A stretch of DNA of 64,000 nucleotides, taken from Bostrychus sinensis. Taxonomy: Eukaryota; Chordata; Actinopteri; Gobiiformes; Eleotridae. Shown piece by piece: positions 25,575 through 37,440 of this stretch (position 1 is the first letter of the stretch; every line of letters starts with the position of its first letter). The stretch lies in NCBI GenBank assembly GCA_020698575.1, contig CM036245.1, positions 5,450,109 through 5,514,108 on the forward strand, in the 5' to 3' direction. Both the position numbers and the translations under genes were made by a program. The notes below the pieces were generated by a model. That model was given only the letters and a program-made list of their open reading frames with translations. It did not search any database and was not told the DNA's origin.

Positions 25575-25865
25575 GGCCATCCCGCCTTGTGGATGCCTGA
25601 TCCTGTCTGACCTCGGAAGCTAAGCAGGGTGGGGCCTGGGCAGTACCTGGATGGGAGACCGCTGGTGTGAGTGATGGTTGGTGGTGGTCAGAGGGTCTGT
25701 TTGCGCTGATGTGTGCTTCTGTCAGTCTGCCCCAGGAGAAACTGTGGCTACGAAACGTAGCTCACCACCGAGTATGGAGTGAATGAAATACCCCTTCCCT
25801 TCTGTGTAAAGCACTTTGGGTGACTTGTGTCATAGGTAAAGTGCTATATAAATACCATTCCCTTT
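25575..25865 (+). mobile_element. 5S-rRNA-derived SINE
   Basis: The head follows 5S rRNA (GGCCATCCCGCC, CTCGGAAGCTAAGCAGGG, ACCTGGATGGGAGACCGC), containing the internal RNA polymerase III promoter. It continues into the same core as the 18213 SINE (GTCAGTCTGCCCCAG, GTAGCTCACCACC) and ends GTGCTATATAAATACC. It is therefore a SINE and not a 5S gene. Confidence 0.9.
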
Positions 25866-25907
25866 ACAGCAAAACATTCTGCTCCTCTTACTACAGACTA
25901 AGGTCTC

Positions 25908-26190
25908 CTTTAGGATGGGCAAGGCCTGTCTGTGTGGAGTTTGTATGTTCTCCCTGTGTCTGGGTGCTCCAGTTTCCCCCCTCAAGCTAAAACATGCACA
26001 ACAGGCTAATCCTCCAGCTGTAGGTGCTCCTGACCAGGATCCTCGCTCAAGATCTGGAGAAGGGTCCCCAGGCGCTGGGTGTCGGCTCCTGATAGGTTTA
26101 ACCCCAGTGGCATTAAAGAATGGGTCAAATGCAGATTTTCCTACAGAGGACACTAAAGTCTTACCTTACTTTAACCTTACCTTCTACTAC
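25908..26190 (+). mobile_element. SINE, 5'-truncated
   Basis: GTGGAGTTTGTATGTTCTCC, GGGTGCTCCAGTTTCCCCC, AATGGGTCAAATGCAGA and AGGACACTAAAGTC parallel 26950-27150. Confidence 0.65.
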
Positions 26191-26872
26191 TGCTGCTTTC
26201 TTTGTGCACCAGAACCTTTTCTTCAGGCGTCTTCAAAGCACCTTCTACACCCTTCCTCTACTGTGCAGTACCTGATGTCAGCCTCCTGACCTGATGGACC
26301 TGATGTACCTGTAGATGCCATGTAACACCAGTCCACCTCCAAGTCCTGGTCTTCCATTGCCCTCCACTCCCGGTCCCTGGTCCAGCCCTTGTGGACACAG
26401 AGATATTGGCTTTGGGATCGCCTCCATCCCTGGGGTGGTATGCCACCTCTCAGATGAAAGTGCCCAGAAAGGGGAGAGTCTGGGTGCCTCTGTCCTTTGT
26501 GACTGTAGACATTAATATGTAGATGCCAAGCTAGTCATGGTAGCACATAGACTGTATTTCTTTTTATAGCAATTAGCATTAGCTTCAAATATCGCAAATT
26601 GTGAATAATTGTGAATAAGATTGTTTTTGCAGCTGGCTACCCCTCAACCACCTGGTTAGAAATCATTACTGAGAGCAACTAATTCTATAAGTTTTATTTA
26701 ATATTGCATGCGACATATATATTAGCATGTAAGCTAAATGCTAAATAATATAACAGTAGGTTTGTGAATGTGTGTTGTGCTGGACAGGAGTTATAGTAAT
26801 GTGGCGGACCACAGCAGATACAGACCACAGTTTCTGTTGAGGTTTAATCCATTACCACAGTTCTTACTTTTA

Positions 26873-27165
26873 GTTGCACAGTGGCCAAGTGGTTAGCGCT
26901 CTCTCCTCTCCTCGCAGCAAGAAGGTCCCGGGTTCAAATCCTGCGGCCTGTGGAGTTTGCATGTTCTCCCTGTGTCTGGGTGGCTTCCCTCATTAATGTC
27001 AAAATATGCTATAGGCTAATCCTGCTCAGACCTGGCTCAGATCTGGAGAAGGACCCCGGGGCCCACTGCTGCTGACAGGTTTAACCCCAGCAGCACTGAT
27101 GGATGGGTCAAATGCACACAACAGTTTTCCCTACAGGGACAATTAAGTCTTCCTTAACCAAATGA
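26873..27165 (+). mobile_element. tRNA-derived SINE
   Basis: A-box region CACAGTGGCCAAGTGGTTAG, B box GGGTTCAAATCC, TTTGCATGTTCTCCCTGTG, GGATGGGTCAAATGCACA and ACAATTAAGTC tail. Confidence 0.8.
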
Positions 27166-27609
27166 ATGTGAGTGAGTGGGGACTACGGATGGAAATTAGC
27201 TCTGAGCTAAAATCCGGTGTATTTACGGCACTAGCTGTTCATTAATACACGCTATCCCATTCAAATAAAAAAACAAAAAAACAAAAACAAATAAAAACCC
27301 TTCACCCTTATTAAGTCAGCATCAAATAAAAATGAATGGGCCAAACGCTGTCATCAGGAAACTGTGGAACTCATGGACTTTTACTTGAGAAAGAAATGAC
27401 TGTTTTCTTCAGTAAAGTAATGGTTCTTACTGTATAGTTATAGTGGATTTTATCCATAAAAAGGTGAGCCTTACCATTAACTTGCATTGGTTTACATCCA
27501 CATTGGCCTGGGCGGCCATTGGCGGCGATCCTGCCGTATCATGGCAACAGACTAAAACGGACAACGCGGTGTCTACCTATTTGTGTCTATATTTGCACCC
27601 TGGTCACGG

Positions 27610-27745
27610 TTAAAGTTAGGGTGACCAGATGTCCCTATTTAACTGGGACGGTCCCAGTTTTAGGCTTCTTGTCCCATGTCCCAAGATTGTGTCTGTCATA
27701 TGTCCCAGTTTTCAACAAACCATGTCCCAGCTGTTCTCATTTGAA
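27610..27745 (+). mobile_element. MITE fragment (AGGGTGACCAGATGTCCC)
   Basis: AGGGTGACCAGATGTCCC with several GTCCCA repeats; only one terminus is recognised. Confidence 0.4.
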
Positions 27746-29033
27746 CCAAAACAAAAGCATAGGAAACTTAAAAACACATTTATCTAAAGACTGTTTTCAC
27801 TAAAATTATTTACAATGTCAACTTTTTTTATCAATAAATTGCTTTTAAAATGTAAAACTTAAGCTCTAGCATAATATACTTTTATTACATAACAGAAAAT
27901 CGTGTGGATTTTGGTCAGTTTTGTCACTTGGCGAGTTCAAATGCACCTATAAATCTGGTCACATAAAGTGGCAGAAGATGATTTCAAAAGCATGCAGAAA
28001 TACCTGGAACGTACGCCACAGTCACGAGGAGAGTCTGTGTCCATCCAAGAGCTACTCTCAACATCACAAAACTGAAACTATCCCTTTTAGTAACAGCAAC
28101 TGCAGCACTTCTTGATTAATGAATGAATAAATGGCAGCCATTTCCCTCCATCCTCTGCTCCTTAAACTCTGTACAGAGCAGCGATCTGAGCCTAATGCAT
28201 CCCGTCTTTAATAGGCCCTGACACTTTATCCTGTTTTCCTCCCACTTTAGTGAATCCCAGAGGAGCCCCGGGACCCGAACACTGCCTCATCGACGAAATC
28301 TGAGACCAATCAAGACCGAGACCGGACCGACACACAAACCTGCTGATGCCACGGTGGCAGGGGCACGGCCGACAGTCGTTACGGCAGACGGCAGGACAGA
28401 GAGACACAGAAGAAGAAGATACTTTTGCAGATTTCTTAATGATATTAAAAGATTGTGTTGCAGTAAATTAGAGGTATCCAGTACTCAAAACTTGTACTCA
28501 AGAAAAAGTACTGTTACTTCATTAAAAAACAATACTCTTGGGCATGTTGTCACACTTCCTGTATAAATCTGGAGAACAGTACATTATAGCCAGCCCTAGC
28601 AATATTTTCGATTGCCAACACGAGCCTTTTTTTTATGTGTGAATAAATGGCTGGGCTCCTCCTTTTGGTGTATTTTGAACAAAACTAGGGCTGTCAATGT
28701 TACTGCGTTAACACATGCGATTAGAAAAAAAACATTTAACAGACTGTAATTCATTTTTAAATTAATGGGTATGGGTAGGGACAAGCCACAAACTCCTACA
28801 AACCATTCATTTGCACTTGAGTGTTTTTTTCTGTTTGTTGTTGTTGTTGCTTTTCTTTTTCTTAACGCGTCAGTTCTCGACTCTGAGCACAGCAGCAGAT
28901 GGTGACCCCACCCCTGACAGAAGTATTTACTTTCATTTATTTGACTTTTTTTGACCAGGAAAGTCCCACTGAGATTCAGAATCTATTTTACAGGGGAGTC
29001 CTTGCCCCATGGGGGACTTATTGTACTGTATTT
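27746..29033. other. No gene seen
   Basis: Holds a MITE-like fragment near 28686 (AGGGCTGTCAATGTTACTGC). A GC-richer part at 28230-28420 has no convincing exon. Confidence 0.45.
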
Positions 29034-30041
29034 TCCGCACTATAAGGCACCTAAAAGCCTTTAATTTTCTCAAAAACCGACAGTGCGCCTTATAATCCGA
29101 TGCGCCTTATATATGGATCAATGTTGGTTAATTATGGCTACCGTATTCAGGGGGCGTCGCCGAAGTGACAGCGGTAAAAACGGTAAAGGGGAATTCCAGT
29201 CCCAGCTGGTCATGTGTGCCATAGGCGTGTTTATGGATCCTGCCGCAAAAGAACAAGGAGGCGTGGCCTTTGCTCCATCTCAGTAGAAGAGTTGCGACAT
29301 TGAGGGGACAGAAAACTGAGCGCTCGAACGCTGTTCATGTAGCTTTGAACTGTGACAAATGGAGTTGGAAATACAATGTTTTCAATGAGGGCAGCGCAAA
29401 TAAGAGCTACCTGTTTTATTGACATTCCCTTTAGAGCAGCTCCATCTAGTGGATGCGCCTTATAATGCGGTGCGCCCTATATATGAAAACAGTTTAAAAA
29501 TAGGCCATTCATTGAAGGTGCGCCTTATACACTGTAAAAAAAATCTGTAAATTTTACGGTAAAAAATTGGCAGCTGTGGTTGCCAGAATTCTACCGTAAA
29601 AATTACAAGAGGCCTGTATTTCATTTTACAGTATAATATTATCACAAATGTTGTTTTTACAGTTTTTGACTTGAGTTTTTATTATTATTTACTGTAAATA
29701 TTAAACTTATCTTTCAAAAAAATAGATTAATGTATATTTTAGTTTGTGACTTACGTTTTAATCAACATTTACTGTAAAATTTAAAGTTATTATGTTTTAA
29801 AAAGCTGTTAAACTGTAATAAACACGACTTAATTATTTTAACAGTGCTATACTGTATATGTTACAAAATATAAAACTAAAAAATACAATTTTGCCTTATT
29901 TTTAATATTACAGTTAATTACCGTAACCAAAACAGTATTTTACTGATATATCAATTACGGTCTTTTACTGTTGAGATTTTACAGATTTTTACCATGAAAT
30001 CTACAGATATTTTTTACAGTGATAGTGCAGAAAATACGGTA
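29034..30041. mobile_element. GCGCCTTATA-type TIR element split by a CACTG MITE
   Basis: Left TACTGTATTTTCCGCACTAT, right ATAGTGCAGAAAATACGGTA. TGCGCCTTATAATCCG-type phrases recur inside (29086, 29456, 29520). A short relative is at 15430-15480. Confidence 0.8.
29530..30021. mobile_element. CACTG-type MITE, copy 2, nested, complete
   Basis: The ends are CACTGTAAAAAAAATCTGTA and ACAGATATTTTTTACAGTG, flanked by ATA on both sides. The CACTG termini and 3-bp duplication fit the EnSpm/CACTA type. It interrupts 29034-30041. Confidence 0.8.
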
Positions 30042-30051
30042 CATGTTTTTT

Positions 30052-30190
30052 AGTGGTTCTGGGAAACCGGAGCACCTGGAGGAAACCCACAGGGAGAACA
30101 TGCAAACTTCACACAGAAAGGCCCCACCTGGTCCGGGAATCAAACCCGGGACCTTCTTTCTGTGAGGCAAGCCACTGTGCCGCCTGTGAA
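30052..30190 (-). mobile_element. SINE head, minus strand
   Basis: On the minus strand: CACAGTGGCTTGCCTCACAG, GGGTTTGATTCCCGG B box, TTTGCATGTTCTCCCTGTGG. Confidence 0.7.
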
Positions 30191-30286
30191 AAGTAGAAAA
30201 GTAGAAAAAAATAAGAATCTGTTTTGATATTTTAGCCTTTTTTCTGGGTCTCGAGGGACATGAACGTGCAGGTCTCTGGAGGGTTA

Positions 30287-30854
30287 CAAATATAGAAGCA
30301 TGGAGTTTAGGTGGCATTGGTTTTTAACTCTATCCACCACCAGCTGTAAAACTGCCTCTCACTTCCGCTTGCCTTTTCTCTGACCTCACGTCACTTCATT
30401 GGGCTCGCTGTCCTCCGTGTGACCAGTGCTGTGTGCGGCTGTGGGGCGCGTCCTGTGGCGTCCCCTGCCTCAGTGCTACCGTGCGGGTGTGTGCTCCAGT
30501 AGAGTCCTCTTCTGTGTCTCTTGCTGTTTGTAGCTTCATGATTCTTGCCCGCTGTTGGCTGCAGCAGCGTGAAATCCTCGACCTTGAAGTGGTATTGCAG
30601 CCATCGCACTGGCGCACACTGCTGTCTTGTTATCTCACTTTTTATTTGGGTTGTTAACAAGTGTCAACTTCAGATATGGACTCTCTTAGTCATTTATGGA
30701 CTTTTGAAAGAAACTAACCTAATGTATAAATAAAGAGTATGGTAAAGTGATGGAACCTTGCCTTTGTCTTTCAGCGAACAAACCTGTGTGTGCCTTAAAT
30801 AAACTGCACCCACGGGTATCGTTGTTGGTTTATTTATTCTATTTTATTTTTTCA
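30287..30854 (+). mobile_element. Truncated copy of the second LTR family
   Basis: It shares with 56843-57652 the phrases ATGGAGTTTAGGTG, GGGGCGCGTC, GGGTGTG(T/C)GCTCC and AAAGTGATGGAACCTTGCC, in the same order. Its right end is cut by the TTAA element at 30855. An AATAAAGAG lies near 30730. Confidence 0.65.
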
Positions 30855-31640
30855 TTAAAGTTACACTGTGTAAGATTCCCGGTCTTGCGCCTCTAGAGGC
30901 CACAGGTGCCACTGCACTGTCGCAAAACGTAAACACTAGGGCCCCTCCTCCTTCTGAAACTGTGCGAGCGTGCGTTACGTCAAACTAACAATGGGACTAG
31001 AGAGTGCATTCATATTTACTGTATAAACTTCTGTAACCACTTGTGTGGCCGCAGATTGGATCTTCTATAGAGTTAGCGCTAGCGTTAGCTTATTGTGCAA
31101 TGGTTGCATTAAAACAACTAATAACTGTATGAAAAAGCACGTTCTAAAGAAAAAATAAAGAGGCTAATTTACCTGCCCAACAATAAAGAAGCAAAAACGT
31201 GATCCGATTTGCAGCCTTCTCTGTCTCTCATCTGACGCCAGCGAGCAAAAGTCTGTCCGATGTTGACTCTTGTCTGTGATCTGGTGCGGTCCCTTTCACA
31301 TTTTCTTTTTCTTGCCTCGTCCGACATTGTCTTCATCTTCTTGTGTCCTTCGGCCCTGATGAACTGGCGAAAATAACAACGCTAAAAGTAGCTTCCTGGT
31401 TATACTGCGCCTCAGGTATAAGAGCAGAAGGGAATGCCGTAAAGCGAGTCGTTCCCTGTCACGTGACTTTTCCTGAACAGCGGAGCGCTCCCGGCCAAGT
31501 TGCGAGGGCGGTTTCTCAGTACAGAAGCCCCGCTCGGAGCAACAGATCGCGCCTCAGGCCTTATAATCGCTCAAAAAATCACAAAAACAAGTCAGTATGC
31601 CCCACATATTTAGGAGAAAAGTTACACAGTGTAACTTTAA
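30855..31640 (+). mobile_element. TTAA-flanked TIR element, copy 2
   Basis: Same termini as 18796-19537. It differs by small indels, including an extra GTATAAGAGCAGAAGGGAAT block near 31415. Confidence 0.85.
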
Positions 31641-32129
31641 ATTTTAGCGACTCAGAAGTGTGCACCCCCTCAAACAAATATAATATGATGCTTTTAATTA
31701 CGTATCTTTTCTCTCCCACACCTCCATCGACACGAGCGCTGTCTGCTTTAACCTCAAAATAAATGTAATTATAACAACTTAGTCTGTATTTCTTTTTCTA
31801 TTTTTATTAAAGTCAGTATTTTAAGTGATGTTTTGTCCCTGTCCCAGGTGATCACGATGCCTCAGCTCCTGAAGAAAAGGTTTGGTGGCTTCAGAATCAG
31901 AGTCTCTGCATGAAGAAAAAGAAAAGTTCGTATCCCAAACCTTTACCAAGAGGGACTGTGCGTGTGCTTCTTCTCCAGCAGTGCTCGGTTTGTCCCATTC
32001 TAACCTTTCTAAGTCTTTACTGATGTTACTCTTACCTTTCTCATTAATCAGTGGCAAAGTCTTCATTTTCTGTCACAACTATCAAACATTTTTTGCACAT
32101 TTCCTCTGGGATTTTGGACTTTCTTTGTG

Positions 32130-32345
32130 CACACGTAGAGCTTGAGAAGGCTTCCCTCGCTGTATTACGCTGGCCTTCATCAGGCTCCTCTGAAAACCTT
32201 TCACTGTAAGGTTAAGAAGCTGCAGAGTGAGCTGTCAATCAAATATTGTTCACAGGATAATCTTTGAAATGCTTTGCTCAAGGGCTTGCAATCATTAAAG
32301 GGGAGGCCTGCACAGGTTCACTCTCGTCAGCTCAGAGGTTCACAG
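32130..32345. other. Repeat-poor island, possible conserved noncoding element
   Basis: Includes GAGCTGTCAATCAAATATTG (a TGTCAATCA word like a PBX/MEIS site) and TTGCAATCATTAAAGG. No coding potential. Confidence 0.3.
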
Positions 32346-32360
32346 AAACTTTAGACTAAG

Positions 32361-34208
32361 ACAGGGGTCTTCAACTACATCCTTCCAAGGACCAGAATTT
32401 TTCTCGGCAGACGCTCATAAAATAAAACAAAATGTATAATGTATCCTATAATATTATTTTATATTTTCATTTTCTGCTGCACACAAGCCACATTTCTAGA
32501 GGCCTGGCACTTTTATTTGTCATTTGTGTGTTTGCTATGATTTTTACATGAATATGGTGTACACCCCAGGCCGCTGTGTTAGACTTAAGTGATTTTATTT
32601 ACAATGTTGTAAAATGTAGTTGACTGTTAATGTATAGTAGCCCATAGTGGTGTAACGATACAGTAACTGTATCAATGTATTGATTTTTTTTCCTATGATA
32701 CAACTACATCGATACACATGACCTTGTATTGAATCGTATCGTTTTCTAGGAAGTGAATATCGATACACATGAAGTGTCAATCGATAATCGGAAACATCGA
32801 AATTAGAAATATGTAACAGATATGGCTTTTTGGAGATGAATTTTGTGTTTTAAATTAAATAAAATCGTCTGCTGGACATAATCAACCCTGGCTGCGGTGC
32901 TACATTTAAGAGTAAACTTTTATGATTTTTGGCAAAAAGTTGCTGTATTGATTATTGATACGGTGTTGAATCGTATCGAATCATATCGTTCCAAATTAGC
33001 CAATTGTTCTTGAATTGTATCGAAACACTTCTAATTGATACATTTCGTATCGTTGCAAAAACGTATGGTTACATCCCTAGTAGCCCATAAACTCAAAGCA
33101 GCAAGAAGATAAAGATGTTTTTGAGAAAACCAATATGGCAATCGCAATCAAACTTTCTCTGCAGGCAGATGTTGGGGAAAGCTACAAAATGCATTTTGAA
33201 TTTTTGTTCTACGATGTTCTATGTTGGAGAAAAGAGCAAAATCTTTTTATTGCCATTTTGAGCTTTTTAGCCTGAGATAAAGAGATTTTTGCTGTTTGCT
33301 GTGAACTGCAGAGTAAGAGCCCAAACTGCATGGAAACACTCAGAGTTGGTCTCTGAGTTTCCAGCACGTCCCAAGTCTTCTTATCAGCAAATATTATTCC
33401 TCCTACAGCCCTAACTTTTTAGTCTCACCTTTCGCCCTAAGCACAAAAAATGCACCAATAAAAATTTCTAATAGTCAATAATTCCATTTTTTTTTCATGG
33501 TTACAATGATTGACTCCAGTCCTCATCATACACAGCAAAAATTAATTCTGTTTATGAAATCTAACCCCTTAAATTCCAGTTTATGTGGTGCAGACACATC
33601 CAGCACAAACCTCTGCCTCTGCTCAGTCTGGGACCTTTTTCTACTTTGCCCTGATGTGCACATCTCTGTAAGAACTACATTTTGGATTTGTGCTCACGCA
33701 AACACAAACAAACTCATTTCTCAACAAACACTTTCACACCAACTTATGACAACCCTAAAACACACCCAAATCATTTTAGTTCAAGAAATGTTTCCAAATT
33801 TCTACCTCTATCTACCATATATGGAGAAATGGCACGTTTGACAGTGTATAATAAAAATGTTGTTTTAATGGGAGTCAGTGGCAAAAATGTCTTAGGGGTA
33901 AAGGTGTGACTATTTTTTAGACACCTTTTTAAGAGGATTTTTCAAAAAAATAAAAAATAAATCCTGAAATCTGAAAATTTATCCAAAAATACACACCTGA
34001 GGCAAAATCTATGCCATTTGAATCAACACAGAAAAAGTTATCAACAAAAAACAGGTGCAAAACATTAAAAAAAATCCTCTGGGGTGTAAGAAGGTTAATT
34101 AAATTGGGCTTTACTCAAGACCCAAAGTATTTGTGTGAGTGGGGGCTGGATGAAAAGCTGTGTCGGGCTGGATGTGGTCCACAGGCCACCTGTTGCCAAA
34201 CCCTGGCC
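32361..34208. mobile_element. Possible old hAT-like element around the 32645 insertion
   Basis: The left CAGGGGTCTTCAACTACATC and right GCCACCTGTTGCCAAACCCTG are weakly inverse. The interior is A+T rich with no gene. The boundaries are uncertain. Confidence 0.35.
32645..33079. mobile_element. hAT-type MITE with 8-bp target duplication GTAGCCCA
   Basis: Left TAGTGGTGTAACGATAC, right GTATGGTTACATCCCTA. GTAGCCCA stands at 32637-32644 and 33080-33087. The interior is rich in mirrored ATCGATAC-type motifs. Confidence 0.85.
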
Positions 34209-34402
34209 TAATAATAACAAACAAATGTCAACACAGGTGCATTGTTTACATTATTATAACAGTGGTTATATGTGCTTTTCATAAAAAATCTTACTTGAGT
34301 GAAGTAAAAGTGGAACTATGCAACATTTCTACCTTAACTAAACTGTTTCAGAATCAGTGTGATGGCTAAAGAAGTTGTTGCAGGGTGAATAAATCTTCCT
34401 GC

Positions 34403-34416
34403 AGCGCCCCCTGGTG
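34403..34416 (-). promoter_or_regulatory. CTCF-like motif, best match
   Basis: Minus strand CACCAGGGGGCGCT is essentially the canonical CTCF core. Confidence 0.45.
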
Positions 34417-34669
34417 TATCTTGGAGCAAAACCAACCTTGTAAGACTGGGAGAACTGACCCGATGTCCATGAAGTCTCGGGTCTCATACAGTTACACAAC
34501 AACAAGCCAGAGATGGATTTGTTTCTCAGATGTTGGTCACAAAGGCAGAGGAAAGCTTTGTACAGAGACGAGGAGGAGAAAACCAGAGTCATGCAGAGCG
34601 AGGGGTCACACAGGGGTCACACAGGGGTCACACAGGGGTCAAACTGACTCCTGAGTTTTTACCAGTCCC

Positions 34670-35320
34670 TGGCTGTGTCTGGACGTCCTCCCCTAACCCC
34701 TCAGTCTCTACACAGTCCAGCACTATACAGCGGACTGTAGTGCACTCATTTTGTGAAAGATTCTGACTCACACACTATTTTTCTCTCAGCTGTGATCATG
34801 TGACTCTGGCGTCTGTGTAAAAAAAGTTTGACGAAACTCCGCTGATAATGTTCTTCTGTGATAAAGCCCGACCACCTGATGTTTTAGTATTTATAGATAA
34901 ATAATAGTCATATGTGTGATATTTAACATGAATTATGGCTATAATGAATAAAACAGAGTGGATTATTGCAGCTCTGTGCCTTACGTGGGGAGGCTGAACG
35001 CTGGCTAAGCTAACGTTAGCAATTTTACACTGCAGCGGTTTATTTAAGAGCTTTTTATTTCTGATTACGACGTGACAGAAGTAAAAACAGCGTTTCTAAC
35101 TGGTTTCATTCAGACGTGTTGTGTACAGTTTAAAAACCTGTCGCCGTCCCGCTGTTCTCCTCCAAAACTCACAAACCATTCTGGTCTACACTGACCTCTA
35201 GTGACCGCTACTTTTCAAAATGCATTGTGGGAAATTTTGAGTGCACTATTTTTTATCCATTAGACATTCGGACACCGCTACAAAATGGCGTGACCACTAC
35301 AGAGACATTCGGACACAGCC
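34670..35320. mobile_element. TIR DNA transposon copy 1 (GGCTGTGTC...GACACAGCC), uninterrupted
   Basis: Left GGCTGTGTCTGGACGTCC, right ACATTCGGACACAGCC, with the last 40 bp partly doubled (GACATTCGGACAC at 35263 and 35304). It gives the pre-insertion sequence for the LTR in copy 2. Confidence 0.75.
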
Positions 35321-35524
35321 ATTTACTCCCAAATGTAGGGGGAGCTCCAGACAGAAGACTGGTACCATCAGTATCATCTTTTAAATCACTTTTTTAAAAA
35401 CATTTTCATCTACAGGCCTCTTTATAACGTATTTATTTGTATTTATGACTTTATTTATTGTGCTGTCTTAATGTCTATATGCCTTTTCTTGGATGATTTC
35501 TGAAAAGTGATCTACAACTAAAGG

Positions 35525-35527
<3 letters not shown>

Positions 35528-35565
<38 letters not shown>
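35528..35565. repeat. (TTA)n microsatellite
   Basis: About 12 ATT triplets. Confidence 0.95.
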
Positions 35566-36379
35566 GAAACACACATTTCCAAATCTTCTCATGAAGCTTT
35601 AAACCAAGACAGAGGTAATATATTGATGTGGGAGAACAACTGTGGCAGAGAAGAGTAGATTTACTGCAGCTCAAGTAGAATTAAAAGATGTGTTGCAGTA
35701 AAACTACTCTTAAATGTATAATTTATTCAAATAATGACTAGAGTAAATGTACCTCACTTCTATGAGCCATGGTTCATGTTGTTTTCTACAGCCTTACCTT
35801 ATTGTCTTCAGTAAATACTGCATGTTACACAATGAGCAGTGCCTTCAGGAACAGCTCAGGGGCCGACGTCTCCTTTGTCTGAGGTCAGGAGCATAAATCT
35901 TTTTTCCATCAGAACTCATAAATCAGTGTTTAAACCTGTCGACCCTGGTGGTTTATGGTTTTCAGACACGCCTCAGAAATCAGGGAGAGCTCTGAGCGTT
36001 TGGCCTTTGCTCTCTGCTGATGTGGACACAGCAGAGTCAGTCGATAGAATATTTAACTTGTATCTAACGCTTATGAAGACACATTTTCATTACTAAGGTT
36101 TGCCCAATTTATACAGTGGTTCTCAAACTGTGATGCCTGTGTCTGGAACTTGTAAAGATAAAAAAAACATTAAAGGTTCTGTAAGCAGCATGTGCTCGTT
36201 CTTGTTTCATGCTCTGTGGGTCTTGACGTTTCTCAGTTTGGACGATCAGTGATGCAGTTTTACAACCAAACAAAAAATGTAATGTAATGTAAAGTTGGTT
36301 ATTATGTAAAATATATTTTAATTGTTAATAACTCAACTGTACCATTGTTATCAGTAAAAGTAGTATTTGCTTTAAACAT

Positions 36380-36625
36380 GGGGCACGGTGGCAGAGTGGT
36401 TAGTGTTCTCACCTCCCAGCGAGGAGAGCGTCGGTCTGCAGGTCCTCCCTGTGTTACTATGGGTTCTCTTGGGGCGCTCCAAAGACGTGTGAATGTCTGT
36501 CTGTGTTCGTCTCTGTGTCAGCCCTGAGACAAGCTGGCCCCTGTCCAGAGTGTACCCTCCCTAAGGCCCAAAGTTACTGGGACAGGCTCCAGTCACCTGC
36601 AACCCCTAACGGAATAAGCGGAAGA
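36380..36625 (+). mobile_element. tRNA-derived SINE
   Basis: GGGCACGGTGGCAGAGTGGT start, CCTCCCTGTGTTACTATGGG, AGCCCTGAGACAAGCTGGCC and GCCCAAAGTTACTGGGACAG; no poly-A tail but GCGGAAGAAGATGAAT at the end. Confidence 0.7.
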
Positions 36626-36633
36626 AGATGAAT

Positions 36634-37084
36634 CCAATATATTTCCAAAAGTATTCACTCACCCACCCAGATAACTGAATGTGGATTATGATGTGGGGTT
36701 GTTCTCAGGAGCTTAGTTCCAGTGAAAGGAACTCTGAATGCTTCAGCACCAAGAGATTTTGGACAATTCCATGCTCCCAACTTTGTGGAACAGTTTGGGG
36801 ACGGCCCCTTCCTGTTCCAACAAAGCACGGTCCATAAAGACCTGGATGAGTGAGTCTGGTGTGGAAGAACCTGACTGAACCTGCACAGAGTCCTGACCTC
36901 AACCTGACAGAACTCCTCTGGGATGAATTAGAGCAAAGACTGAGAGCCAAGGATCAGAGTCTGATGTAGACAGAAGCAAAGGCTGGGCCCATGTCATATT
37001 AAACACTATGGATTATTATGGGATGTCACTTAAGTTCATCTGTGTGTAAAGGCAGCTGAGCTAATACTTTTGGAAATATAGTGT
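36634..37084 (-). mobile_element. Tc1-derived nonautonomous element, inverse copy, nested
   Basis: The ends are TATATTTCCAAAAGTATTCA and AATACTTTTGGAAATATAG. On the plus strand a decayed transposase C-terminus can be read (SPDLNLTELLWDELEQRLRA, like the SPDLNPIE of Tc1). It interrupts a dispersed repeat also found at 45640-46040. Confidence 0.7.
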
Positions 37085-37239
37085 AACTTGGCACACAAGT
37101 GGGTCATTTTTATGAAATATAAAGTATATATAACAACTTTAAATAGACGATCACAGACTGGTTTAGTTGAGGTTTAGTTTAGGATAAATAAAGTCCATCC
37201 ATCCATCCTTGTCCTCAGTAAAATTCAGAGTTTGTCTTG

Positions 37240-37440
37240 TTTTAGTCCTCCAGTTGTTTAGGGCGTTGTCCTGGTTCAGGTCCAGTTAAATCTTGCTTTA
37301 GACCTAGGTAAATCTTGATTTTGGCCCATTTTAGTTAAGTTAAAATACATACAGTATATGTTTAAGTGGGACAAAGCTGATGTAAACCTGACCTGGTCTT
37401 TTTAAATTCATGTTTTAGTCCAAATGTGACAAATTTAGGC
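37240..37440 (+). repeat. Degenerate trace of the 11-bp family
   Basis: Scattered copies such as TTTTAGTCCTCC, TTTAGACCTAGG and TTTTAGTCC suggest a decayed or nascent array. Confidence 0.5.

Larger units (their letters stand above)
36176..37145 (+). repeat. Dispersed repeat split by a SINE and a Tc1 derivative
   Basis: The flanks match 45640-46040: TTATGTAAAATATATTTTAATTG and GTTATCAGTAAAA on the left, TGGGTCATTTTTATGAAATAT on the right. The SINE (36380) and Tc1 piece (36634) lie between. Confidence 0.7.

Noticed and set aside
25575..25690. Functional 5S rRNA gene
   Set aside because: The 3' part of 5S is missing and the head runs straight into a SINE core; substitutions and lack of a T-run terminator also argue against it.
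28230..28566. Possible coding exon after a TTTAG acceptor-like site
   Set aside because: No matching donor or neighbouring exon, and the peptide is not recognisable; too weak to report as a gene.
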